A stretch of 33,599 bases of DNA, taken from positions 1-33,599 of the forward strand of contig JAFXTC010000034.1 of the NCBI GenBank assembly GCA_017525235.1, given 5' to 3'. Within the stretch, counting starts at the first letter, position 1, and each line of letters starts with the position of its first letter. This DNA comes from Bacteroidaceae bacterium (GTDB lineage: Bacteria; Bacteroidota; Bacteroidia; Bacteroidales; Bacteroidaceae). The position numbers and the translations under genes were made by a program. Positions 8,649 through 17,813 of this stretch are shown in pieces. The notes under the pieces are model-generated. The model searched no databases and was not told where the DNA came from. It saw only the letters and a program-made list of their open reading frames with translations.

Positions 8649-11009
8649 ATGTATACGATATCTGATATCTCCATATTGATAGGTGCACACAGAACGGGCA
8701 CTTTTGATCAGCAAATTGATTGGTTACTTACGGACAGCAGAAGTCTGAGTTTCCCAGAAAGTACCCTTTTCTTTGCTATCTGTACAAGTAAAGGCGATGG
8801 ACACGCATACATCCGTGATTTGTATGATAGGGGAGTGCGGGCATTTGTGGTAGAGGTTCTTCCAGATGGTGATTACTCTGATGCCAACTTTCTGCTTGTT
8901 CCCAATACACTGCAGGCATTGCAACGATTGGCCGAACGTCACCGCGATTCTTTTTCCATTCCTATTCTCGGTATTACTGGCAGTAACGGAAAGACCATTG
9001 TCAAGGAATGGTTATACCAGATGCTGTCGCCCGACTATACTGTTACCCGTAGCCCCCGCAGCTATAACTCCCAGATAGGCGTTCCACTTTCTATTTGGGC
9101 TTTGTGGGAAAAGAGCCAGATAGGCATTTTTGAGGCCGCTATATCCCAGCCGAGTGAGATGGCTTCTCTTCAACGTATCATCCAACCCACATTGGGCATC
9201 TTTACATGCTTAGGAACTGCTCATCAGGAGAATTTCGATTCTATGGAGCAGAAATGTTTGGAGAAACTTCAGCTCTTTAAGGATGCCGAAGCTTTGATAT
9301 ATCCTGCCGATGATGAGATAGTCAAGAAATGTGTGCGTCAGATGAATTTCAAGTGCAAGCTCATCCCCTGGCATAGCACGGGCAGTGCTATAGAAGACAA
9401 TAAAGCTATCTGTCGAGTGGTTTGTCAATATATGGGCATGAAAGACGATGTGATAGAAGCCCGCCTGAAAACCCTAGAGCCTGTAGCCATGCGCTTGGAA
9501 GTTAAGGCAGGCATCCGGGATTGCACACTTATTAACGATTCTTATAACAGTGACCTGAACAGTCTTGATATTGCCCTTCACTTTATGAACCGTCGTCCTG
9601 AGAGCGAGGGTAAATCCAAAACGCTTATTTTGAGCGACATCCAGCAGACGGGGGTTCCACCCATGATGTTCTATACACATTTGGCACAAATGATACAGCA
9701 GCAGGGTGTTGAACAGTTGGTGGCTATAGGCTCCGTTATTTCTGACCATGCACATTGCTTTGAGCATCTTCAGGCACAATGCAGTTTCTTCCCCAATACG
9801 CAGTCGTTCCTGCAGAGTCCCCTCTTTGCCACTTTGCGCAATCAGTTGATTCTTATCAAGGGTGCCCGTTCCTTCTGTTTTGAACAGATAACGGATTTGT
9901 TGGAACAGAAGGTGCACGAGACGATTCTTGAGGTTAACCTGAGTGCCATAGAGCAGAATCTGAATTACTATCGCTCTTTCCTGAAACCCGAAACAAAGAT
10001 GGTTTGTATGGTCAAGGCCGATGCCTATGGTGCCGGAGCCATCGAGGTGGCAAAGATTTTGCAGGATCACAGGGTTGATTATCTTGCTGTTGCTGTAGCC
10101 GACGAAGGTGTTGCGCTTCGCAATGCGGGCATTACGTCGAACATCATGATTATGAATCCTGAGATGAGCACCTTCCGTACGCTCTTTCAGTATAATCTGG
10201 AACCCGAGGTATACAGCTTCCGTCTGCTTGATGCGCTCATTCATGCAGCCAAGAAGGAGTGTATCGCTAACTTCCCTATACATATTAAATTAGATACCGG
10301 CATGCATAGGATGGGGTTCGACCCACTGAAGGATATGCCCATGCTCATAGACCGGCTAAAGACGCAGAATGCTGTTATTCCGCGTTCAGTATTCTCACAT
10401 TTTGTGGGGAGTGATAGCGATGTTTTCGATGACTTTTCTGCTCATCAATATGACTTGTTTCTTAAGGGCAGCCAACAGTTGCAGCAGGCTTTCCATCATA
10501 CCATTCTCCGCCACATGTGCAATAGCGCCGGTATAGAGCACTTCCCTGAACGACAGATGGAGATGGTACGCCTGGGGTTAGGCCTATATGGTATAAACAG
10601 CCGCAACAACCAATTAATAAACAATGTGTGCACCCTGCGCACTACTATTTTGCAGATTCATGATGTTCCTGCAGGAGAGAGTGTTGGATATAGTCGACGC
10701 ACATTTATGGAGCGCGATAGCCGCATAGCCAGTATTCCTATTGGTTATGCCGATGGATTAGACCGTCTTTTGGGACGGGGGAATGGTTACTGCTTGGTAA
10801 ATGGACATAAGGCACGTTACGTGGGAAATATCTGCATGGATGTATGCATGATTGATGTTACGGACATTCCCTGTCAGGAGGGCGATTCTGTTCTTATTTT
10901 TGGTGAAGAACTCTCTCCTTCCATCTTAGCAGGCATTATTGATACCATCCCTTATGAGATTCTTACGGGCATCAGTTCTAGGGTAAAGCGGATATACTAC
11001 CAAGAATAA
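8649..11009 (+). CDS. murF-alr: Bifunctional MurF ligase / alanine racemase
   Basis: 786 aa fusion typical of Bacteroidetes. Residues 1 to about 420 are MurF, which adds D-Ala-D-Ala to UDP-MurNAc-tripeptide using ATP: P-loop GITGSNGKT (108-116), EAAISQPSEM (162-171), HQEN (192-195), NDSYN (296-300). Residues about 424-786 are a fold-III alanine racemase that makes D-Ala: PLP lysine K456 in MVKADAYGAG, the LDTGMHRMGF block (548-557), and catalytic Tyr in VGYSRRTF (Y681). Both active sites look intact, so one polypeptide supplies D-Ala and its dipeptide-adding ligase. Probably co-transcribed with the GSCFA gene 29 bp upstream; a strong terminator follows 18 bp after the stop. Confidence 0.95.
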   Translation: MYTISDISILIGAHRTGTFDQQIDWLLTDSRSLSFPESTLFFAICTSKGDGHAYIRDLYDRGVRAFVVEVLPDGDYSDANFLLVPNTLQALQRLAERHRDSFSIPILGITGSNGKTIVKEWLYQMLSPDYTVTRSPRSYNSQIGVPLSIWALWEKSQIGIFEAAISQPSEMASLQRIIQPTLGIFTCLGTAHQENFDSMEQKCLEKLQLFKDAEALIYPADDEIVKKCVRQMNFKCKLIPWHSTGSAIEDNKAICRVVCQYMGMKDDVIEARLKTLEPVAMRLEVKAGIRDCTLINDSYNSDLNSLDIALHFMNRRPESEGKSKTLILSDIQQTGVPPMMFYTHLAQMIQQQGVEQLVAIGSVISDHAHCFEHLQAQCSFFPNTQSFLQSPLFATLRNQLILIKGARSFCFEQITDLLEQKVHETILEVNLSAIEQNLNYYRSFLKPETKMVCMVKADAYGAGAIEVAKILQDHRVDYLAVAVADEGVALRNAGITSNIMIMNPEMSTFRTLFQYNLEPEVYSFRLLDALIHAAKKECIANFPIHIKLDTGMHRMGFDPLKDMPMLIDRLKTQNAVIPRSVFSHFVGSDSDVFDDFSAHQYDLFLKGSQQLQQAFHHTILRHMCNSAGIEHFPERQMEMVRLGLGLYGINSRNNQLINNVCTLRTTILQIHDVPAGESVGYSRRTFMERDSRIASIPIGYADGLDRLLGRGNGYCLVNGHKARYVGNICMDVCMIDVTDIPCQEGDSVLIFGEELSPSILAGIIDTIPYEILTGISSRVKRIYYQE

Positions 11010-11027
11010 TCTATTGTGGGGATAAAG

Positions 11028-11061
11028 AAGAAATGAGCGCTCGATTGGGCGCTCATTTCTT
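11028..11061. terminator. Strong terminator after murF-alr
   Basis: Perfect 13-bp inverted repeat AAGAAATGAGCGC / GCGCTCATTTCTT with loop TCGATTGG, followed on the plus strand by five T. It lies between two convergent genes; on the minus strand it begins 2 bp after the stop of the FAS1 lipoprotein gene and is flanked by a weaker T-containing stretch, so it may serve both. Confidence 0.9.
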
Positions 11062-11063
11062 TT

Positions 11064-13157
11064 TTACCAGATATCTTCAGGTGAATTGGGGTTATCATAT
11101 ATTTCTTTAGGACACCATTCAATATAGTCAACGAATAACTGTTTATCCTTCTTGTCTTGCACACTCTTGAAACGAAGGTAGTAAACCTTGTCGGCATCAA
11201 CATGAGTGCGGAGCAGAATACGGCGGGTTGTCTTTCTCAGAGAGCGGCCGGTATCGGAGCCGCCAGGTGTTTCCGTAAAGTATTCCGGTCCCTTCATGAA
11301 GCCGTTGTTACGCATACGCTTATCTATTTCGGCATTGTAGTCGTCATCTTCTTTAGTGTCTTCTTCCCATCTAAGCATAGGGTCTGTTCCTCCAAGTGAC
11401 ATGTTCACTGGAATGCCTGCGGGATAGAGGGCTTCTTTGTTCTCACCGTAGTATACTTGACATATTCCTCTCCAAGGGCTTTCTGTTGAAACACCCATTC
11501 TTATTTCGTATGTTCCTGACATGGGAACGGGCGGTAGTCGCACAGTTACGTCGTATACACCCTCGCACAACACTTCGTCTGCCTGATAGTTCGGCCAGTT
11601 TTGGTTGATACCATTAAGCAGATAAAAATGTGTATCTTTTGAGTTAACGTTGAAGTCTTGGAAGTACTGGTGGATTTCATCTGCGGGGAAATAGAAACGG
11701 GCGAAGTAGCTCATTACTCTCATGTCGTTCGACATCATTTCTGGCATGAATTCATATATGTCATAACGCAGGCGGGTCCGCATCAGCTCCTGACGGACAT
11801 GACCATCATAAACGAGAACCTTGTCGATGGGGTAGATGATTGAATTCAACAACTTTACAAGTTTTGAATCAACACTGGTATTTAAAAAGATGCCTTCGTT
11901 CTCTTCGCTGCACGAAAGTTCGTGATAGGTACCATGTCTGCTATTGTCCAGTTCAGGGAATCGGTTCAGGTAAATACCATTGCTTTCTGCACTTTCCCAT
12001 AGGCGGAGCAAACGCCTTTTACCCATGGTTACATAGTGATTCCAAACGGGTACCGTTGGCTTCTGGTTTCTTCCGTTGGGCTTATAACCTTTTTCGTTGT
12101 AGTGCAAAACAAGTTTGTCGACTGCCAGACGGCACGGCAGTAGATGATAGGTTACAAACTGATTAATGAGGTTATTCTCATTAGTGTAATTGTCATCATT
12201 AATTGCTTCGGGGTAGAATCCTTGCGATGCCACCCATTCGCGTATGTCATCAATGGTAATATCCAATAAATCTTTTTTCAGCGTTTGTGTCCAAAAATCG
12301 TCTGTTTCTGCAAAAAGGGTAAAGCCGAATTTGCGTCGTTCTGGCGGGTTGATGTATACGCTGAGGTTACTCCACCAATCTGCCGTTATAACTCCCGTTT
12401 TAACTTTCTTTTCCCACTCATAATCTTTTACTACAGAAAGTGTGTCGGTAAGTCCGCAGATTTCAACAAGTTTTGCCATTATAAAGTAGCCACAGTCTGG
12501 TTGTGTTGCGTAAAGATGCAAGGTACTGCCAAGAGTCTCACCTGTCGGGTTGATGGTATAGCCTAACTCGTGAATATAGCCATTAAGGCATTCTATATCT
12601 CTATTTGTAACAGATACCGGGCATATACCGTCAATGAAACAAGAATCAGGATTGTTTCTGGCATAGATAACACTGATTTTACAGTCGGCCATGGTGTTGA
12701 GTGAAAACTCTTCATTGTTGTCCGGGAATTCGCCAACGGTAAACATTTTTCTGTCTGCATCTTTTCCGTCTATCAGGCTGTTCATGACAATAACATATCT
12801 GATAGAGTCAAGGGTACGCTCATCGGGGAATGCATCCCAATTTGGCTCAGGAATAATGCCTTTGATGCACAGGGTATCCAAATACAGCTGGATGGCATCG
12901 TTGGTAGGTGCAAAACAAGTGTAGGCTCCGTATGCAGTCATAAGCTGGTACATGGAAGTCTCTGAAAGTTCACTCACTTTTTGTTCTTTTAGCAATCGAA
13001 CGTACTCGCTGAATTGCTCGTGCTCGGATAGGTAACTGGCAATGGTACGTTCCTTGAAGACATAGCGTGACGAGCTGTCAACTTCTTCGGAGCAACTGCT
13101 TGCAAGGACGAGAACCATAAGCAGGATGGAAATTAGGTTAAATTCTTTGAATTTCAT
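11064..13157 (-). CDS. Fasciclin (FAS1) domain surface lipoprotein
   Basis: 697 aa. A lipoprotein signal with lipobox LASSC (18-22, Cys22) predicts export and lipid anchoring at the outer membrane. The first FAS1 domain spans about 36-185 and has the classic FAPTNDA (82-88); a second, degenerate FAS1-like region (about 208-385) includes the GFTLFAETDDFW variant of that motif; later segments around 400-500 resemble a third weak FAS1 copy. The C-terminal part (about 540-690) is a beta-rich region of unknown fold. FAS1 domains mediate adhesion or ligand binding; in gut Bacteroidales such lipoproteins often accompany glycan-use or surface-assembly genes. The next gene upstream in transcription terms is independent; the CotH gene lies 53 bp beyond its start on the same strand. 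Confidence 0.85.
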   Translation of the reverse strand: MKFKEFNLISILLMVLVLASSCSEEVDSSSRYVFKERTIASYLSEHEQFSEYVRLLKEQKVSELSETSMYQLMTAYGAYTCFAPTNDAIQLYLDTLCIKGIIPEPNWDAFPDERTLDSIRYVIVMNSLIDGKDADRKMFTVGEFPDNNEEFSLNTMADCKISVIYARNNPDSCFIDGICPVSVTNRDIECLNGYIHELGYTINPTGETLGSTLHLYATQPDCGYFIMAKLVEICGLTDTLSVVKDYEWEKKVKTGVITADWWSNLSVYINPPERRKFGFTLFAETDDFWTQTLKKDLLDITIDDIREWVASQGFYPEAINDDNYTNENNLINQFVTYHLLPCRLAVDKLVLHYNEKGYKPNGRNQKPTVPVWNHYVTMGKRRLLRLWESAESNGIYLNRFPELDNSRHGTYHELSCSEENEGIFLNTSVDSKLVKLLNSIIYPIDKVLVYDGHVRQELMRTRLRYDIYEFMPEMMSNDMRVMSYFARFYFPADEIHQYFQDFNVNSKDTHFYLLNGINQNWPNYQADEVLCEGVYDVTVRLPPVPMSGTYEIRMGVSTESPWRGICQVYYGENKEALYPAGIPVNMSLGGTDPMLRWEEDTKEDDDYNAEIDKRMRNNGFMKGPEYFTETPGGSDTGRSLRKTTRRILLRTHVDADKVYYLRFKSVQDKKDKQLFVDYIEWCPKEIYDNPNSPEDIW

Positions 13158-13181
13158 TATACGTTGTTGTTAATATCAATG

Positions 13182-13189
13182 CAAAAGTA
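13182..13189 (-). promoter_or_regulatory. -7 box of the FAS1 lipoprotein gene
   Basis: TACTTTTG on the minus strand, 24 bp before the ATG, matches TAnnTTTG. It lies in the 53-bp gap after the CotH stop. No TTTG is found at the right distance, so readthrough from the CotH gene could also contribute. Confidence 0.4.
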
Positions 13190-13210
13190 CAAATTATTTT
13201 AAATAACGTG

Positions 13211-16200
13211 TCATTTTCTCGTTATTTTCTTTACAATTACAGTACCATTATTGCAGATTTGCTTGCAAATACAGATACCTTTAGTGGGACTTGACAGTTT
13301 TTGCCCGTTTAGACTATAGTATTCTGTGCTAATGATTATCCCCTCAATATTTGGCATGGCTCTCTGAATGTTATCAATAATCTCCTGTTCCTGTGGATTT
13401 CTGTGATTTTCTCCATTGTTGTAGAGGTCGGAAAGCGTAAAATCGTAAGTTGACAATACATTACTTTTGTTAATGGTGGGAATGTTCATCAAGAATGTGT
13501 TGTTTCCCCCATCAGGATACCTCCCATAGGTTTGCTTATCACCTTGAATATAGTAACACAGGGCATCTGCCCAACTTCCGTCTTCTGCTTGTATGATTAC
13601 AATACCTTCGTCCTTGTTTTCCAACTTGAAGGGCGTATGTAGCTGGCTTATCTGTTCCCTCTTTGAAGCCCAGATTATACGTGTGCCGTGAGCAGGAACG
13701 ATGGTTGATGCCTCTTCCCGTCCTTCATCCGCGGGAGAGGAAACTTTTGTAATCTGGTATTTTGTAGGGTTGTTGGCATTATCACTCAGGTACATGCCTG
13801 CAATATCGATATCCTCATCGGTTGTGTTGTATAGTTCTATCCAGTCGTCGCGCTTCCCGTACTCGTTCACGTAGATGCTATTGTTGGCGCTCACCTCGTT
13901 GATGCGGATGGGTGTTCCGCCAGATTCGACATATTTGTCAGGTTCCGTTATGGGTTCAAACAGAGCGATATACGCAGCATCCGCATCTTCAGAGAGGGTT
14001 ATCTGGTTCTTTTGGCAGATAACCGTAGGTTTGTTCTCTGTTTTATCCAAGCTTGCTTCCCAATAGATGTCTGTCGATCCGGCCACATTGTTATGAACTT
14101 CCACAGCTATCAGGTTACGTCCTTTTTTGAAGTAGGAGGGGGCAATGCCGAAGGAGCCCGAATCCGGGTTGCCATTTGCATAAGTGGTGGCGTAGGTGCT
14201 GTACTGGATATTTCCTTCAGGCATCAGGTAACGGTAAACCTCCACACCGTTCACGTATACCACGAAGCCGTCGTCTGCAATATAGTTTAGGGTAAACGTA
14301 TCATCGTTTGAAGGTGAATCAGGCAGTTCAAATTCTTTTCTGAAATAGTATGCGATGTATTTGTTTGCAGCATCATTGCCATAGCTTATTGTGGTCTGAT
14401 AATCGCGTGGGCCTCCTGTATAGTATCCCAGAGGTGCGTTTCCTTGTCTCCAACCCGATGCGCTGTAGTTTGGCATCATCCATGTGTCAGACTCCAATGG
14501 TCCTTGGTCGTAATAGGTCCATTCGTCCTTCTTGGGGAAGACTGTCTGTGCATTTCCTGCTGAGCTTGCCCACCCCTTGAACTCATATCCTGCCGGTGCT
14601 ATAGCCGTAAGTGTTACGGGGGCAAACAGTGTTCCGTCAAAGGCGTTTCCGGGCACGGGCAGATTGTCAAGCATCAGCGAAGCCTGAGGAATGTTGGAAT
14701 TAAACTTCACTTTCATGCCCGATCCTAGCTGGTAGCTGTCGCGCAGAGAGTTCATGCGTGCCTGTCTGCTGGAGCTGCTTGTCATGTTGCCGCTTTGCTC
14801 GTTGTACGAGGTCCAGGGCTGTTTGCCTTCGAAGGCAAGAGCCGGCTCCACCAGTCTGCAGATGCTGTCACCTATTGTACTGCATCTTTCCGGTGTGAAG
14901 ACACTGCCGCCCAACAGACAGTACGAGTTCACAAACTGGCGTTGGAACTGCTCGTTCCGTTTCATGTTGTTGTAAATCTGCAGCAGTTCGTTGCTATTGT
15001 TGTTGTTGATGAGGCTCACGCCGTTGTTGTTGCTCCATCCCCAATCCTGATCGTGAAGGGTAAGATGGAACTTCCCGTCGGGCAGGGAGCGATAGCCCTT
15101 TACGTTGTTGTGGTTGCATATCCAGTCGGAGCATCCTATGTATGATATGGCGGCAAAGAAGTTGATAACCTCGTCCATATCCACTTTTTGGCGCAGTACA
15201 TTATATATATTTTCATCCGTGGCTTTTTTGCTGAGTGTAAGCCATTCGTTGAATGCATCTTTGGTTCCCGCTTTCTGGAAGTACCCGTTGCTGTACTCAA
15301 AAGCATCCATCTCGTCATCGTCATACCCGTAGTTGGATGTTCCATTGTAGCGGTTGTTGGGTTCTCGAAGATTGAGTTGGGCAATATATTCTCCGTTGAA
15401 AAAAACGTGTACTGGTTGATAGTCCTGTGCATCAATATAGAATCCGTTGCTTATGAGCACCTGCTGAGTGATCGCGTCCCTAACACGTCCGTGAACTTGT
15501 GAGTTATTGTCGTTTCCTCCGTTGCGGATTTGCAGTTGCTTATATTTATTATAAGGTTTATAAGTAAAGAACGGATAATCAAAACTGTTTGTTCCCTCAT
15601 AAATCTTACCAGCTTTCAGTTTGAAAGAAGATGGTGCATAGTGTCGGCTCCATCCGCCGCTAATAATGAACTCTGCTTCCTGGTTAATGGCCATTTTGCC
15701 GTCAGGTGTGATGTATTCAAAGTTCACGGGGCGTTCCCAGTCCATGTTGATATTCGACCTGCCGTGATTTCTTCCGCTCACACCGTTTGTGCCGTCGATA
15801 TATACACCAATGGTGTTGTCATACAGATTGGCGGGGTTTGTGGTAATTGCGATTACAGGCAGGTAATAATCGTTGTCTTTATAGATATACGAGCGTGTTA
15901 TTACTTGACTGGGAAGATATCCGTCTTGGAAGAGCCTGAATCTTAGGCTTGCGGTTTCGTTGATGTGGAATACACCATCATCGCTTACCGTTCCGTTGTG
16001 AAGGGTAGGGGTAGTGCCATCTGTGGTGTATCGAAGGGTTGAACCTGCAGGGATGCTAACTCTTATGTTAAACGGGTTTGTAAAAAGTCGGGAGTCTGTG
16101 TCTACCTCTGGAGCGTTCAGACGGAACTCGGCAAAGGTCTCTGAATTGTTGGCGGCTTCTGGAGTAGGGTCTCCGTTATACCCCCATTCGTTATCTGCCA

Positions 16201-17677
16201 GATTTGTTCTGGCCCATGAGCATCGCGCTATGGCTGGAGGATAGTTTATGGTAAGGAATGCCTTCTTCCCGTCTTCGCTGAGGAATATTTGTCCGCCTTC
16301 TGTGTTAAGCTTAAATGGAACCTGTTTCGTTGCCAAGTCTCCAAATTCGCCATCTGCTGCATTGTGGTCAAAGAAGATGCATCTGTACCCATGTGGCTCT
16401 ACAATACCTACATCGGGCAGCATGAACTTCTTCAGGTCTGAGGCGTCATCACTGATATATAGATAGCGCAGTGATATGCGTTTGTCTGATTTGTTGTATA
16501 GTTCAATCCATCCGCCGTAGTTCCAAGAGTAGTCGATGGTTTGGTCTATGTTGGCAACGTTTACCTCTGTTGCTATCAGCGAGGCGGGTATGTCAACTCC
16601 AACATCACCTTCTTCGTAGACGTTTTCCATGATGCTCATGCCTACATCGTAGAACTTGCCTCCCCAGTTTTGCTGTATGTAGGTGGCAATCACGTTTCTG
16701 CCCACTTGCAGGTATCGTGCAGGTACTTCTATCTTCACGGGGTTCTTGCCGTCTGTCCATCCCGTCTGCGTGTCTATCATGTGGCCGTTCACATAGATGG
16801 TGTATGCATCATCGTGGCATACATTCACGTAGTAGGCCGTTGAACTTTTTACCTCGTCCAATTCAAAATCGCGCCTGATCCAGAAGTTCGTGTTATCGCC
16901 ACCCGGCCATACGGTCTTTACCTCATTCATATAGCCCCAGTTGCCAATAGGCATCTCGGCTTCTGTCCACATACTGTCATCAAAGTCGGCATCCGTCCAT
17001 GTTAGCGTTTCTATTCGTCCCTCTATGTTCATGTCCTTAATCCTTGTCCATGAATTCTCGTCCAGATAGTAGCAATAATTATAATAAGATGTACCAACCC
17101 ACAATTCTTTTTGTTCTGTTTCGTCATAAAGCTTAATGCCAGAAAGCTGTATGGTGGTATTCTCTTCTGATGTAGCGATGTACAGCGCCAACTTCATGTC
17201 TTGGATGTCCGTCCCCTGAATTCCACCTTCTTCTATCTGTGTTACTTTCCCCATTTCCAATATATAGCTTTTCGTGAAGAGAAATATCTCATCCTCCTCG
17301 TTTTCAGATAGTTTAATTGTGATATCTGTCATGCCCTTGTCAACTGACAATGTGGCTTTGAAGCGGTAAGTGTGACTATCTTGTATAGTGATGGGAGTCT
17401 TAAATTGCACTCGTCCGTTGTTGGAGTCTGATACTTTTGTCGGCATGTTAATCGTGTACACATCATTCTCTCCTGCCTCATACAACTTGCTCCAACCATG
17501 AATATCGCTTTCAATATTTGAGTTGTTTCCTGCGTATCCGCCTTCTGAGTTGAAGAGCAAACGGGCTGTCCATGTTTTCTCATAACCCAGTGGCAGATTA
17601 CCTATTTCTTGTGCAAGTGTTTGGCAGTTAATCAGCAGGATGGCAAGTAATGCCTTTATAATGCGATTTGATCTCAC
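13211..17677 (-). CDS. Giant secreted CotH-kinase / lamin-tail domain protein with type IX-like tail
   Basis: 1488 aa from a GTG start at 17677. I prefer this start because the promoter at 17727-17759 lies between it and the earlier in-frame ATG (17758), and because it gives a normal signal peptide (RIIKALLAILL, cleavage after LA-Q). Recognisable parts: two jelly-roll-like regions with NxWWxR/IYVNG patterns; lamin-tail domain near 375-455 (GGWIELYNKSDK); a chitobiase-type YTTDGTTPT segment near 545; a CotH region beginning at about YLPVIAITT, with LHDQDWGWSNN as the likely catalytic Asp block; a second lamin-tail domain near 1300 (DWIELYNTTDED). The last 40 residues (YYSLNGQKL through GTVIVKK) match the type A C-terminal signal of type IX secretion. 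CotH proteins are atypical protein kinases; here a cell-surface role is inferred. Confidence 0.87.
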   Translation of the reverse strand: MRSNRIIKALLAILLINCQTLAQEIGNLPLGYEKTWTARLLFNSEGGYAGNNSNIESDIHGWSKLYEAGENDVYTINMPTKVSDSNNGRVQFKTPITIQDSHTYRFKATLSVDKGMTDITIKLSENEEDEIFLFTKSYILEMGKVTQIEEGGIQGTDIQDMKLALYIATSEENTTIQLSGIKLYDETEQKELWVGTSYYNYCYYLDENSWTRIKDMNIEGRIETLTWTDADFDDSMWTEAEMPIGNWGYMNEVKTVWPGGDNTNFWIRRDFELDEVKSSTAYYVNVCHDDAYTIYVNGHMIDTQTGWTDGKNPVKIEVPARYLQVGRNVIATYIQQNWGGKFYDVGMSIMENVYEEGDVGVDIPASLIATEVNVANIDQTIDYSWNYGGWIELYNKSDKRISLRYLYISDDASDLKKFMLPDVGIVEPHGYRCIFFDHNAADGEFGDLATKQVPFKLNTEGGQIFLSEDGKKAFLTINYPPAIARCSWARTNLADNEWGYNGDPTPEAANNSETFAEFRLNAPEVDTDSRLFTNPFNIRVSIPAGSTLRYTTDGTTPTLHNGTVSDDGVFHINETASLRFRLFQDGYLPSQVITRSYIYKDNDYYLPVIAITTNPANLYDNTIGVYIDGTNGVSGRNHGRSNINMDWERPVNFEYITPDGKMAINQEAEFIISGGWSRHYAPSSFKLKAGKIYEGTNSFDYPFFTYKPYNKYKQLQIRNGGNDNNSQVHGRVRDAITQQVLISNGFYIDAQDYQPVHVFFNGEYIAQLNLREPNNRYNGTSNYGYDDDEMDAFEYSNGYFQKAGTKDAFNEWLTLSKKATDENIYNVLRQKVDMDEVINFFAAISYIGCSDWICNHNNVKGYRSLPDGKFHLTLHDQDWGWSNNNGVSLINNNNSNELLQIYNNMKRNEQFQRQFVNSYCLLGGSVFTPERCSTIGDSICRLVEPALAFEGKQPWTSYNEQSGNMTSSSSRQARMNSLRDSYQLGSGMKVKFNSNIPQASLMLDNLPVPGNAFDGTLFAPVTLTAIAPAGYEFKGWASSAGNAQTVFPKKDEWTYYDQGPLESDTWMMPNYSASGWRQGNAPLGYYTGGPRDYQTTISYGNDAANKYIAYYFRKEFELPDSPSNDDTFTLNYIADDGFVVYVNGVEVYRYLMPEGNIQYSTYATTYANGNPDSGSFGIAPSYFKKGRNLIAVEVHNNVAGSTDIYWEASLDKTENKPTVICQKNQITLSEDADAAYIALFEPITEPDKYVESGGTPIRINEVSANNSIYVNEYGKRDDWIELYNTTDEDIDIAGMYLSDNANNPTKYQITKVSSPADEGREEASTIVPAHGTRIIWASKREQISQLHTPFKLENKDEGIVIIQAEDGSWADALCYYIQGDKQTYGRYPDGGNNTFLMNIPTINKSNVLSTYDFTLSDLYNNGENHRNPQEQEIIDNIQRAMPNIEGIIISTEYYSLNGQKLSSPTKGICICKQICNNGTVIVKKITRK

Positions 17678-17726
17678 GGCTTTCGTTTTCGTTATCGTTT
17701 CATTATCTTGAATGGTTTTGTGAGTG

Positions 17727-17759
17727 CAAATATACGAATTTTTGCAGAAAAGACGCAAA
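17727..17759 (-). promoter_or_regulatory. Promoter of the CotH gene
   Basis: On the minus strand TTTG (rc of 17756-17759), a 21-bp spacer, then TATATTTG (rc of 17727-17734): a full Bacteroidetes promoter. Transcription would begin near 17720, downstream of the in-frame ATG at 17758, which decides the start choice in favour of the GTG at 17677. Confidence 0.75.
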
Positions 17760-17776
17760 TATTGACAATTTAATTA

Positions 17777-17784
17777 TACCTTTG
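17777..17784 (+). promoter_or_regulatory. -7 box of the GH97 gene
   Basis: TACCTTTG on the plus strand matches TAnnTTTG, 29 bp before the ATG at 17814. A -33 TTTG at 19-21 bp is lacking. It sits back to back with the CotH promoter. Confidence 0.45.
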
Positions 17785-17813
17785 TTGCCACAATAACTTA
17801 AAACAGAAATCAA

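Noticed and set aside
9474-10283. 269-codon open frame on the minus strand
   Set aside because: Lies wholly inside murF-alr, whose active-site motifs are continuous through this region; the antisense translation shows no family features.
17678-17758. ATG at 17758 as start of the CotH gene
   Set aside because: The full promoter overlaps it and would start transcription downstream; it also puts about 27 charged residues before the signal peptide.
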